DNA from: CAZVIK01 sp964627045
GTDB lineage: Bacteria; Acidobacteriota; Terriglobia; Bryobacterales; Bryobacteraceae
DNA length: 12,834 bases
Direction of reading: 5' to 3'
NCBI GenBank assembly: GCA_964627045.1
Contig: CAZVIK010000111.1
Span: 1-12,834, forward strand
Shown here: in pieces, positions 6,629 to 12,303 of the stretch
How the letters are laid out: each line of letters begins with the position of its first letter
Position numbering within the stretch: the stretch's first letter is position 1
The notes under the pieces: generated by a model
What the model saw: only the letters and a program-made list of their open reading frames with translations
Databases searched by the model: none
What the model was told of the DNA's origin: nothing
Position numbers and translations under genes: made by a program

Positions 6629-8356
6629 CTAAATCTCGAAGACGGCGCCGGTATCCGCGCTGGTTACGTGGGAAAGGTAGCGCGCCAGCCAGCCTCGCTT
6701 CACCTTGGGTTCGAACGGCGGGAGCGCGGCCAGCCGCTGCCGTATCTCCTCGGCGCTCAGCTTCAGCTCGATCTGCCGCTTCTCCGCGTTGATGTAGATC
6801 CGGTCGCCATCGCGCACCGCGGCGATCGGTCCGCCCGCCGCCGCTTCCGGCGCCACGTGTCCTACGCACAGCCCGCGGCTGCCGCCTGAGAACCTCCCGT
6901 CGGTGATCAGCGCCGCGCGGACTCCCGCCCCGGTAATCGCCGAGGTGGGCGAAAGCATCTCCTGCATTCCCGGTCCGCCGCGTGGCCCTTCGTAGCGCAC
7001 CACCACCACGTCGCCGTCCTTCACCTCTCCGGCCAGAATGCCCTCCGCCGCGGCTTCCTCCGATTCGTAGACCCGCGCCGGGCCTTCGTACTCCATCATG
7101 TCCGCGCCCACCCCGGCGGTCTTCACCACCGCTCCCTTTGGCGCCAGGTTGCCGAACAGCACGGCCAGTCCGCCGGTTGGCGAGAAGGCCCGCTCCACGC
7201 GGCGGATCACCTCGCCGTCCGGGTCCCGCGATCCCAGCACGTAATCGCCCAGCTTGCCCGCCACCGTCGGCACGTCCAGCGACAGACCCGCCTTGGTGCG
7301 CGTGGCGATCTCCTTCAGGATCGTCCCAATCCCCCCCGCCGCATGCACGTCTTCCACGTGCACCTCGGGCCGGCTCGGAGACACCTTGCAGATATTCGGT
7401 GTCCGCTGGCTCAACTGGTTCAGCCGGTCCAGCGAATAGGGGACACCGGCGGTGTGCGCCAGCGACAGCCCGTGCAGCACCGTGTTGGTGGAGCCGCCCA
7501 TCGCCATGTCGAGGATATAGGCGTTGTCCATGGCCTGCTCGGTGACGATATCCAGAGGCCGGACGTTGTTCTCCATGCACCACTTCAGCGCGCGGCCGGC
7601 CTGGCGCACCAGTTCCAGGCGCTCCGGATTCAGCGCCGTCCGCGTGCGGCTGGCGTCGGTCCACGCTTCGGCGGGAATCGTGCCGTTGCCCGGAAGCGCC
7701 AGCCCGATGGCCTCAGCCAGGCAGTTCATCGAATTCGCCGTGAACATCCCCGAGCAGCTTCCGCACCCCGGGCATGCCTTCTCGGCCAGGTCGCGCAGCC
7801 CGTCGTCGGAGAGCTTGCCGGCGCTGTTTTTGCCGACGCCCTCGAACACCGTAATCAAATCGGTGCCCTTGTGGCCCGCCAGCATCGGCCCGCCGCTCAC
7901 GTAGACCGCCGGGATGTTGATCCGCGCCATCGCGTTCAGCATCGCCGGGACGATCTTGTCGCAGTTGCCGATCCCCACCCATCCGTCGCAGGGGTGCGCC
8001 CCGATGATCGTTTCGATCTGGTCGGTGATCAGCTCGCGCGAGGGCAGGGAATACTTCATTCCGAAGTGCCCCATGGCGATGCCGTCGCAAATGGCCCCGC
8101 CGACGTTGGTGTACCAGACGCTGAAGCCCAGGGCCTCGAGTTCCTTCCTCAGCACATCGCCCAGTTTGTCCAGGTGCGCGTGCCCCGGAATTTGCGTCGT
8201 GTAGGAATTGACGATGGTTACGATCGGCCGCGACAGATCGTCGAAGGAACGGATCAGCCCCTCGGCCTTCATCAGGCTGGCCGCGGGGAGCATCTTCTTT
8301 CCTTCCTTAAGAATACGGCTGCCGCGTTTGCGTATGTCCTCGATGCCTTTGTTCAT
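6629..8356 (-). CDS. ilvD: Dihydroxy-acid dehydratase
   Basis: Iron-sulfur enzyme of valine, isoleucine and leucine (and pantothenate) synthesis that dehydrates 2,3-dihydroxy-acids to 2-keto acids. The 575-residue protein has the family motifs VNSYTTQIPGHAHL (49-62), CDGIAMGHFGMKYSLPSREL (90-109), GNCDK (130-134), CPGCGSCSGMFTANSMNCL (195-213), GGSTNTVLH and DGRFSGGSRG. Cys123, Cys132 and Cys195-201 are candidate cluster ligands. PGHxHL places it with the E. coli/Bacillus-like branch rather than the plant and mycobacterial [2Fe-2S] branch that has a Cys there. This branch assignment is by eye. The ATG at 8356 is chosen because the conserved N-terminus starts there. GGAG and AAGGA motifs lie close upstream. 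It heads a tight operon with galT and the VWA gene, and is divergent from the small gene at 8485. Its first about 20 codons are partly repeated as a relic at about 8935-8992. Confidence 0.96.
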   Translation of the reverse strand: MNKGIEDIRKRGSRILKEGKKMLPAASLMKAEGLIRSFDDLSRPIVTIVNSYTTQIPGHAHLDKLGDVLRKELEALGFSVWYTNVGGAICDGIAMGHFGMKYSLPSRELITDQIETIIGAHPCDGWVGIGNCDKIVPAMLNAMARINIPAVYVSGGPMLAGHKGTDLITVFEGVGKNSAGKLSDDGLRDLAEKACPGCGSCSGMFTANSMNCLAEAIGLALPGNGTIPAEAWTDASRTRTALNPERLELVRQAGRALKWCMENNVRPLDIVTEQAMDNAYILDMAMGGSTNTVLHGLSLAHTAGVPYSLDRLNQLSQRTPNICKVSPSRPEVHVEDVHAAGGIGTILKEIATRTKAGLSLDVPTVAGKLGDYVLGSRDPDGEVIRRVERAFSPTGGLAVLFGNLAPKGAVVKTAGVGADMMEYEGPARVYESEEAAAEGILAGEVKDGDVVVVRYEGPRGGPGMQEMLSPTSAITGAGVRAALITDGRFSGGSRGLCVGHVAPEAAAGGPIAAVRDGDRIYINAEKRQIELKLSAEEIRQRLAALPPFEPKVKRGWLARYLSHVTSADTGAVFEI

Positions 8357-8363
8357 ATCCTTA

Positions 8364-8387
8364 TTATTCTCCAACCGGCCGCGCCAT
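8364..8387 (-). other. Possible leader reading frame MARPVGE upstream of ilvD
   Basis: On the minus strand an ATG at 8387 opens a seven-codon frame (MARPVGE) that stops at TAA 8364-8366, eight bases before the ilvD ATG. In the duplicated leader the same seven codons are kept, with one silent change (GTT to GTC), before the frame runs on. There is no visible ribosome binding site and only one branched-chain codon (Val), so a classical attenuator is unlikely. Low confidence that it is translated. Confidence 0.2.
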
Positions 8388-8402
8388 TGTGCGCCGAAGT
8401 GC
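8368..8402. repeat. Conserved 35-base leader block, copy 1
   Basis: This block lies between ilvD and small gene A and recurs at 8993-9027 with 33 of 35 bases identical, while the sequence on either side in the leader is hardly alignable. On the ilvD strand it ends in GGAGAA just upstream of the start codon, and so may include the ilvD ribosome binding site. On the other strand it lies about 80-90 bases upstream of each small gene. A promoter, operator or RNA leader element shared by both genes is plausible. Confidence 0.6.
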
Positions 8403-8484
8403 ATATGATTTTTCTCGATCCGGCCGGCATTCGGTCCGATATGTCCAGTGTGGGTGAAGTGATACGAATGGAGGATACGCATAA

Positions 8485-8796
8485 ATGTTCAGAACCGTTG
8501 TTGTGGGGCTGACCCTGGCGCTCGCCATCGCCAGCGCCAAGAGCTATACGGTGAAAGTGTTTCAACCCGCGGTGTTCGCCGGCACGGTGCTCAAGGCCGG
8601 GGAGTACAAGATCGAAGTCAACGGCGACAAGGTCGCGCTCAAGGCCGGCGAAAAGCTGGTGGAGGCATCCGTCAGCGTCCAGAACACGGACTCGAAAAAC
8701 CCGGCGACGATTCTCCGCTACGCGCCCGAAAACGGCCGGATGCATATCCGGGAGATCCTCCTCGAAGGTACAAATACCCGGATCGTCTTCAACTGA
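8485..8796 (+). CDS. Small secreted protein A, paralogue of the gene at 9119
   Basis: A 103-residue protein with a signal peptide (hydrophobic TLALAIASA, likely cut after the ASA at residue 18) and a mature part of about 85 residues. The mature part looks like alternating beta strands and turns: YTVKVFQPAVFAGTVLKAGE, YKIEVNGDKVAL, MHIREILLEGTNTRIVF. It has no cysteine, metal motif or membrane helix after the signal, and I recognise no named domain. A GGAGG ribosome binding site at 8470-8474 is 10 bases from the ATG. The gene is divergent from ilvD and shares its 128-base upstream region. It aligns without gaps to small protein B (about 70 of 103 residues identical). A periplasmic or extracellular role is inferred from the signal peptide only. 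Confidence 0.85.
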   Translation: MFRTVVVGLTLALAIASAKSYTVKVFQPAVFAGTVLKAGEYKIEVNGDKVALKAGEKLVEASVSVQNTDSKNPATILRYAPENGRMHIREILLEGTNTRIVFN

Positions 8797-8835
8797 CGCG
8801 TTCCCCCGCGCTCATTCCCCGGACGCCACCGGTGT

Positions 8836-8868
8836 GGGGCGGCGTGTAGCAACATCGCACTCCGCCCT
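8836..8868 (+). terminator. Conserved hairpin after small gene A
   Basis: The arms at 8836-8847 (GGGGCGGCGTGT) and 8857-8868 (GCACTCCGCCCT) pair with one internal mismatch and wobble ends around a nine-base loop, 40 bases after the stop codon. There is no U-rich tract, so it is not a textbook intrinsic terminator. The same structure lies after small gene B at 9469-9502. Confidence 0.4.
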
Positions 8869-8944
8869 GGTAGCCTCCCACCTCAGCTTCCTTTTCGTCC
8901 CCGCTCTTCTATTCCCTTACGCAGCTTCGGCGTGCGGCTGCCGC
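8857..8944 (+). pseudogene. Relic of the 5' end of the DUF1080 gene
   Basis: This stretch aligns with the start of the DUF1080 gene (9488-9577). Translated from the matching frame it gives HSA...H-SF...ALL...ACGCR, the same pattern as the signal peptide of the intact protein, but the start codon has become ATC. At 8944 the similarity switches to antisense ilvD. It is the truncated left copy left by the tandem duplication. A weak open frame continues through it to 9094, but its second half has no protein-like character. Confidence 0.6.
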
Positions 8945-8992
8945 GTTTCGTTTGTCCTCGACGCCCTTCTCTACTCCCTGATGTTTTTTTGT
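8935..8992 (-). pseudogene. Relic of the 5' end of ilvD
   Basis: On the minus strand this stretch matches the first codons of ilvD. The part encoding KGIEDIRKRGSR in the intact gene is recognisable as KGVED followed, after a one-base deletion, by KRGSR. The position of the ATG is no longer a start codon and stops follow. Together with the relic at 8857-8944 it fills most of the 322-base gap between the small genes (8797-9118), in which I see no intact gene. Confidence 0.6.
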
Positions 8993-9027
8993 TCTCCGAC
9001 CGGCCGCGCCATTGTGCGCCAAAGTGC
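8993..9027. repeat. Conserved 35-base leader block, copy 2
   Basis: 33 of 35 bases match the block at 8368-8402. Here it has no intact ilvD beside it, so anything it does must concern small gene B or an orphan minus-strand transcript. The bases 9028-9118 between it and small gene B do not align clearly with the corresponding stretch of copy 1. Confidence 0.6.
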
Positions 9028-9118
9028 GTCACGCGAAACTTTGCGCGACCCTTTTTGCCGTGGCGCGCGTATTGTCAGTTGTAGGTCAGAGTGAGGCAAA
9101 CCGGAGGACAAGATTACG

Positions 9119-9430
9119 ATGTGGAGAATCGCAGCCGTGTTCATGACCCTGGCGCTCGCCATCGCCAGCGCCAAGAGCTACACCGTGAGTGTGCTCCAGC
9201 CCGCCGTGTTCGCGGGAACCGAGATCAAGGCCGGTGAATACAAGCTCGAGGTCAACGGAGACAAGGTCGCTTTGAAGAACGGAAAGGACCTGGTGGAGAC
9301 CAAGGTCACCGTCCAGAGCACCGCCACGAAAAATCGCTCGACAAACCTGCGTCTGGAAGCCGAGAACGGCAAGATGCACATCAAGGAGATCCGCCTCGGC
9401 GGCACCAATACCACGCTGGTCGTCAACTAG
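9119..9430 (+). CDS. Small secreted protein B, paralogue of the gene at 8485
   Basis: A 103-residue protein of the same length as small protein A, about two thirds identical to it with no gaps. It has the same signal peptide core (TLALAIASA, cut expected after residue 18), then YTVSVLQPAVFAGTEIKAGE, YKLEVNGDKVAL and a C-terminal MHIKEIRLGGTNTTLVV. The best-kept parts are PAVFAGT, KAGEYK, EVNGDKVALK and GTNT, which may mark turns of a small beta fold. It has no cysteines. A GGAGG at 9103-9107 lies 11 bases before the ATG. It arose by the tandem duplication described here. Both copies remain open after considerable divergence, which suggests both are used. Function unknown. Confidence 0.85.
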   Translation: MWRIAAVFMTLALAIASAKSYTVSVLQPAVFAGTEIKAGEYKLEVNGDKVALKNGKDLVETKVTVQSTATKNRSTNLRLEAENGKMHIKEIRLGGTNTTLVVN

Positions 9431-9468
9431 CGAACGTTCCCTTGCCGCTTTCCCGGGCGGCACCGGTG

Positions 9469-9502
9469 CGGGGCGGGGTGTAGTAAAATGCACTCCGCCC
9501 CG
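9469..9502 (+). promoter_or_regulatory. Hairpin over the start of the DUF1080 gene
   Basis: The arms at 9469-9481 and 9490-9502 can form a 13-pair stem (11 Watson-Crick, two G-U) around the loop AGTAAAAT. The upstream ATG (9488-9490) lies at the loop/stem border, and a second in-frame ATG (9503) follows directly after the stem. It could end transcription of small gene B, limit translation of the DUF1080 gene, or both. Confidence 0.45.
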
Positions 9503-10396
9503 ATGATTTTTCATTCGAGCTTCCCCACCCGCCGCGCTCTGCTGCTTTCTTCTGTTGCATTGGCGTGCGGCTGCCGCAACGGTCTTGAACCCGGGTTCCG
9601 TCCCCTATTCGACGGCAAGTCGCTCCGCGGTTGGCGCGCCATCCCTCGCGTATCCGTCGCCGCCTTCCCCGGTGCGCCCGAGCCCGATCAGCACGATCCC
9701 GCCTACCAGGCGGCCCTCGCTTCCAAAGGCCGGTGGACCGTCGAGAACGGGGTCATCATCGGCGGTCAGGAACCGCCCGGTTCCCGTCTTGGCGCCTATC
9801 TGATCACCGAAGAGACCTTCGGCGATTTCGAAATGTTGATCGACGTTAACCCGGATTGGGCCACCGACAGCGGCATCATGATCCGCGCCACCTCGCTCGG
9901 CGGTCAGGGCTTCCAGGTACACATGGACTACCGTATGCTCGGCTCGGTGGCCACCTTTTACGGCAACGGCATCGGCAACTGGCGCGCGCGCCACTACGCC
10001 TTCAACCCGAACCTGAACGCGGCGGGTCGCGTCACCGGGCTGCATCGCGAGATCGCGCCCGATGAGGAAATCCGAAAACTGGCATGGCACTCCGCGCCCG
10101 AGGAGTTCTTCCGCGTGTGGCGGTTTGGCGGTTGGAATACGTTACGGATTCGCTGCATCGGCGAGTACCCGCGGATCACTACGTGGGTCAACGGCGCGAA
10201 GATCGCGGAATTGGATGCGGCCAAGCTTCAGGCGCCGGATTACGACCGCGACGCGGTCGCGCGCTTCCTTGGCCGGAAGGGCCACATCGCGCTGGAGGTC
10301 CACGACAACCCGGACACTCTTTGGATGGGGAAAGACCGTTGGTATCCGGGCCACGTCGCCCGCTTCCGCAACATCGCGATCAAGACGCTGGATTGA
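9488..10396 (+). CDS. Secreted DUF1080 protein (3-keto-disaccharide hydrolase family)
   Basis: A 302-residue exported protein. The N-terminus has Arg15-Arg16 before a hydrophobic run and ends ALACGC, so it may be a Tat substrate, a lipoprotein anchored at Cys27, or both; the lipobox is imperfect. The mature part has the DUF1080 pattern: FRPLFDGKSLRGW (37-49), WTVENGVIIGG, YLITEETFGDFEMLIDVN, DSGIMIRA, WNTLRIRCIGE and TTWVNGAKIAEL, with a C-terminal strand before FRNIAIKTLD. The domain is a concanavalin/laminin-G-like beta sandwich. Characterised relatives hydrolyse 3-keto-glycosides after a sugar 3-dehydrogenase has acted, which suggests glycoside breakdown outside the cytoplasm. No such dehydrogenase is in the window. 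The start may be 9488 or the in-frame ATG at 9503; a hairpin overlaps this site. Its first 30 codons are duplicated as a relic at 8857-8944. Confidence 0.88.
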   Translation: MHSAPMIFHSSFPTRRALLLSSVALACGCRNGLEPGFRPLFDGKSLRGWRAIPRVSVAAFPGAPEPDQHDPAYQAALASKGRWTVENGVIIGGQEPPGSRLGAYLITEETFGDFEMLIDVNPDWATDSGIMIRATSLGGQGFQVHMDYRMLGSVATFYGNGIGNWRARHYAFNPNLNAAGRVTGLHREIAPDEEIRKLAWHSAPEEFFRVWRFGGWNTLRIRCIGEYPRITTWVNGAKIAELDAAKLQAPDYDRDAVARFLGRKGHIALEVHDNPDTLWMGKDRWYPGHVARFRNIAIKTLD

Positions 10397-10458
10397 TGCC
10401 CCCCCTTTCGTTCGATGTGGACTAGATCGCCGGACATGCCAAGCCGGCAGTCCGGCCG

Positions 10459-10476
10459 CCGGCGCCCGTTCGCCGG
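10459..10476. terminator. Short hairpin between convergent genes
   Basis: The arms CCGGCG and CGCCGG surround a six-base loop and directly abut the stop codon of the gene at 10477-11349. The 80-base convergent gap (10397-10476) is rich in such GC dyads, but no U tract follows on either strand. A bidirectional termination region is possible; low confidence. Confidence 0.3.
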
Positions 10477-11349
10477 TCAGTCTGTGAACCCGGACGTTTC
10501 GGTTCCTTCACCCATCAGACCAATGTTGTCGATTAGCCGAATGCGGCCGCCGAGGATCTTGAACAATTCATTGATCTGCATCCGCCGGTTGCTGTTCTTG
10601 TAGTGAAGTATGGAGTAGGCCACAACGATGCCACGTTCCGGATCGACCAGCGCGATGCGGACTTCGGTCGCCGGCCCCCACGGCTTCGGCCCCAGAACGC
10701 TCTCGTAGCAGCCCACGTCACCGCCGTTCTCGACGCCATTCCGTGCGTTGTGCGTCACCCGGGTTCCGCTGTGGTAGCGGTCGCAACGCGCGTCATAATC
10801 CGCTTCGATTGGCTTCTGGTCCGTCAGCGCCTGAAAGTAGGAACGGACGATCCGTTCCAGTTCGGCGGGGGCGGAACGCTCCTCGGGCGGCACTATGGTG
10901 TTGAAGACCGGATCGAAGGGCGCCAGGTTCTTCGCGTTGACGTTCGCTTGATCGTCGAAACTGGTCTCCACCTCGGTGACCTTCCCGTCGGCCACTTTGA
11001 GCCGCGTTCCGATATAGACCGTCTTCCCTCCAGCCGTCTCCGCAGCCACGCGTTCAATTACGTTCCCTCTGACGGGATCGGCAAACACGCCTTCGGAGAG
11101 CACCCGTTTGACGGTGAACCAACGGCTGTCTGCGAGCGCGACGGCCTTGGTGTTTTCGCGGATGTGCGCGTTGGGGGCGAGCGGGATCTTCTCCGTCGTA
11201 TGCGCCATCATGTTCGCGTTGAACTGCTTGGCGTGCTCAAGGAGGCACCCCCGGTCGCAGGTGGCGGCGGACGCCGCCGCGCCAAAACCAAGCAACGCGA
11301 TTGCAGTAACCGCCCATCCGGCTTTGTTCGCCGCTTCTTTTCCTGTCAT
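10477..11349 (-). CDS. Secreted protein with NTF2-like repeats (DUF8021-like)
   Basis: A 290-residue protein with a clear signal peptide (WAVTAIALLGFGAAASA, cut near residue 28). The mature start CDRGCL...HAKQFNANMMAH...PLAPNAHIRENTKAV matches a widespread family of secreted SnoaL/NTF2-like proteins that I know as DUF8021. The domain name is from memory. The second half (LERIVRSYFQAL...YDARCDRYHSGTRVTHN) looks like a second NTF2-like unit. The four cysteines (31, 35, 189, 214) could form two disulfides outside the cytoplasm. The frame is open further upstream, but the ATG at 11349 has GAGGAG six bases before it. It lies 47 bases downstream of the oxidoreductase gene on the same strand, so it is probably co-transcribed. 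No catalytic function can be assigned. Confidence 0.82.
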   Translation of the reverse strand: MTGKEAANKAGWAVTAIALLGFGAAASAATCDRGCLLEHAKQFNANMMAHTTEKIPLAPNAHIRENTKAVALADSRWFTVKRVLSEGVFADPVRGNVIERVAAETAGGKTVYIGTRLKVADGKVTEVETSFDDQANVNAKNLAPFDPVFNTIVPPEERSAPAELERIVRSYFQALTDQKPIEADYDARCDRYHSGTRVTHNARNGVENGGDVGCYESVLGPKPWGPATEVRIALVDPERGIVVAYSILHYKNSNRRMQINELFKILGGRIRLIDNIGLMGEGTETSGFTD

Positions 11350-11396
11350 GAATTCTCCTCGGATGCCTCGCGCGGGAAACGCCGGCGGTTCCTGCT

Positions 11397-12239
11397 TCAG
11401 CCCCACGCCCCCGCGCTGGCCTGCGCGAACTCGCGGAACGTAACCGGCCTGCGGCCCGTGACCTTCTCGACCTCTCCGGTGATCGCCGCCGTGTATCCGG
11501 CTCGCACGAACCCGTAGAGCACCGCCATGTAAGCGACGGCCGCCTCCGGAATCCCCGCGGCCCGCGCTCCGGCCACCATCTGTTCTTCGGTCAAAGCGTG
11601 GTAGCTCACCGGACGCCCCGAGACCTCGCTGATGATCCTGGCGGCTTCGGCATGATCAATCGCTTCGCCTCCGGTAAGATCCATCTCCGCCCCCGTCCAC
11701 GGCTTGCGGAACGACTCCAGCGCCACCGCTGCGATGTCGCGCGTCGAGATGAAGCTCGTCTTGCCGTCGCCCGCCGCCAGGAAGATCCCGCCCTGCGCTT
11801 TGATCCCGCCGGCCAGAAACCCCGCCGAGAAATTTTCCATAAAGAAGTTCGGCCGCAGAATCGTGTACGGAATCCCGGAATCCATCACCATGTGTTCCAC
11901 GACCCGCAGCGGCGCCTGCTCGTTGTAGTTGACGCCCATGGCCGAGATAAACACGATGTGCTTCACGCCCGCCCGTTTCGCGCACTCCACCAGGGGGCCG
12001 AGTTTCGCGGGCGCTTCGGCGTCGAGTGACGGCGCCATCAACAGGACTCCTTCCACACCGGCGGCGGCCGGCGCCAGCGTCTCCGGCTTGGTGTAGTCCA
12101 ACAGCACGGCCTCAATGCCCGGCCGAGCCTTCTCCAAGGTGCGCACACCCTGGCGCACCGCCACGCCGGCCTCGGCGAGTGTCCTCACCACTTCGCGGCC
12201 CAGAACCCCGGACGCGCCCGTCACAAGAATCGTCTTCAT
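11397..12239 (-). CDS. NmrA/QOR2-like NAD(P)-binding oxidoreductase
   Basis: A 280-residue atypical short-chain dehydrogenase. The nucleotide-binding motif TGASGVLG is at residues 7-14. HIVFISAMGVN, RPNFFMENF, FISTRDIAAVALE and a C-terminal GRPVSYHALTEEQM are characteristic of the NmrA-like group that includes E. coli QOR2 (YtfG), an NAD(P)H:quinone reductase. No classical YxxxK pair is apparent, as is usual in this group. The start at 12239 has AGGAGG 12 bases upstream, a little long. The gene is divergent from an HxlR-type regulator, the arrangement seen for quinone- or aldehyde-responsive reductases such as the QorR/qor2 pair. A 16-base palindrome overlaps the edge of its ribosome binding site, so repression by the neighbour is likely. 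The substrate is unproven. Confidence 0.88.
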   Translation of the reverse strand: MKTILVTGASGVLGREVVRTLAEAGVAVRQGVRTLEKARPGIEAVLLDYTKPETLAPAAAGVEGVLLMAPSLDAEAPAKLGPLVECAKRAGVKHIVFISAMGVNYNEQAPLRVVEHMVMDSGIPYTILRPNFFMENFSAGFLAGGIKAQGGIFLAAGDGKTSFISTRDIAAVALESFRKPWTGAEMDLTGGEAIDHAEAARIISEVSGRPVSYHALTEEQMVAGARAAGIPEAAVAYMAVLYGFVRAGYTAAITGEVEKVTGRRPVTFREFAQASAGAWG

Positions 12240-12255
12240 CGGTGCCGAAAACCTC

Positions 12256-12271
12256 CTGTATAATTATTCAG
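12256..12271. promoter_or_regulatory. Palindromic operator candidate
   Basis: CTGTATAATTATTCAG is symmetric at 14 of 16 positions and lies in a strikingly AT-rich 64-base spacer between the oxidoreductase and the HxlR regulator. It overlaps the first bases of the oxidoreductase ribosome binding site (12252-12257) and the place where the -35 box of the regulator should be. One dimeric regulator bound here could repress both genes. Confidence 0.55.
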
Positions 12272-12280
12272 TGGACAGTC

Positions 12281-12286
12281 TATAAT
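12281..12286 (+). promoter_or_regulatory. Candidate -10 box of the HxlR regulator gene
   Basis: A perfect TATAAT lies 17 bases before the TTG start of the regulator, with AGTAGGAAC as likely ribosome binding site between them. The -35 region would fall in the palindrome at 12256-12271 and is a poor match to TTGACA, consistent with a regulated promoter. A second TATAAT lies exactly 22 bases upstream, inside the palindrome. Confidence 0.45.
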
Positions 12287-12303
12287 CGCAAGTAGGAACA
12301 ATT

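Larger units (their letters stand above)
8316..8944. repeat. Tandem duplication, unit 1
   Basis: First of two diverged tandem units. It runs from within ilvD (CGGCTGCCGC at 8316-8325) through the ilvD leader, small gene A, a hairpin and a relic of the DUF1080 5' end, to the same 10-mer at 8935-8944. The junction reads like the right flank of the first 10-mer (ilvD) joined to the left flank of the third (DUF1080 gene), which is what unequal joining at that 10-mer would leave. Confidence 0.75.
8935..9577. repeat. Tandem duplication, unit 2
   Basis: Second unit: the ilvD relic, copy 2 of the leader block, small gene B, the hairpin and the start of the intact DUF1080 gene. It is bounded by CGGCTGCCGC at 8935-8944 and 9568-9577. 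Corresponding points in the two units are 619 to 634 bases apart: 8316 to 8935 is 619, and the two ATGs (8485 and 9119) are 634 apart. Confidence 0.75.

Noticed and set aside
5577..7664. Very long open frame continuing the VWA gene upstream by about 700 codons on the minus strand
   Set aside because: It overlaps galT and most of ilvD in another frame. Its translation is Arg/Gly-rich low-complexity sequence, as expected for an off-frame in high-GC DNA, and the VWA protein has its own signal peptide and coupled start at 5576.
8357..8484. T-box, riboswitch or classical branched-chain attenuator in front of ilvD
   Set aside because: The leader is short, has no terminator with a U tract, no T-box motif, and only one Val codon in the possible leader frame.
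7343..8512. 389-codon plus-strand open frame
   Set aside because: Antisense to ilvD and extending across its leader into small gene A; composition typical of a complementary-strand shadow.
8834..9094. 86-codon open frame between the two small genes with a hydrophobic start
   Set aside because: Its first half is the decayed copy of the DUF1080 signal peptide and its second half antisense ilvD relic and leader. It has no ribosome binding site or independent protein character.
8316..9577. Insertion sequence or other mobile element as the cause of the repeat
   Set aside because: No transposase, no terminal inverted repeats and no target-site duplication. The repeat is direct, and its contents and junction are explained by a simple tandem duplication.
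10603..11517. 304-codon plus-strand open frame
   Set aside because: Antisense to the DUF8021-like gene, which has a signal peptide, ribosome binding site and family motifs on the other strand.
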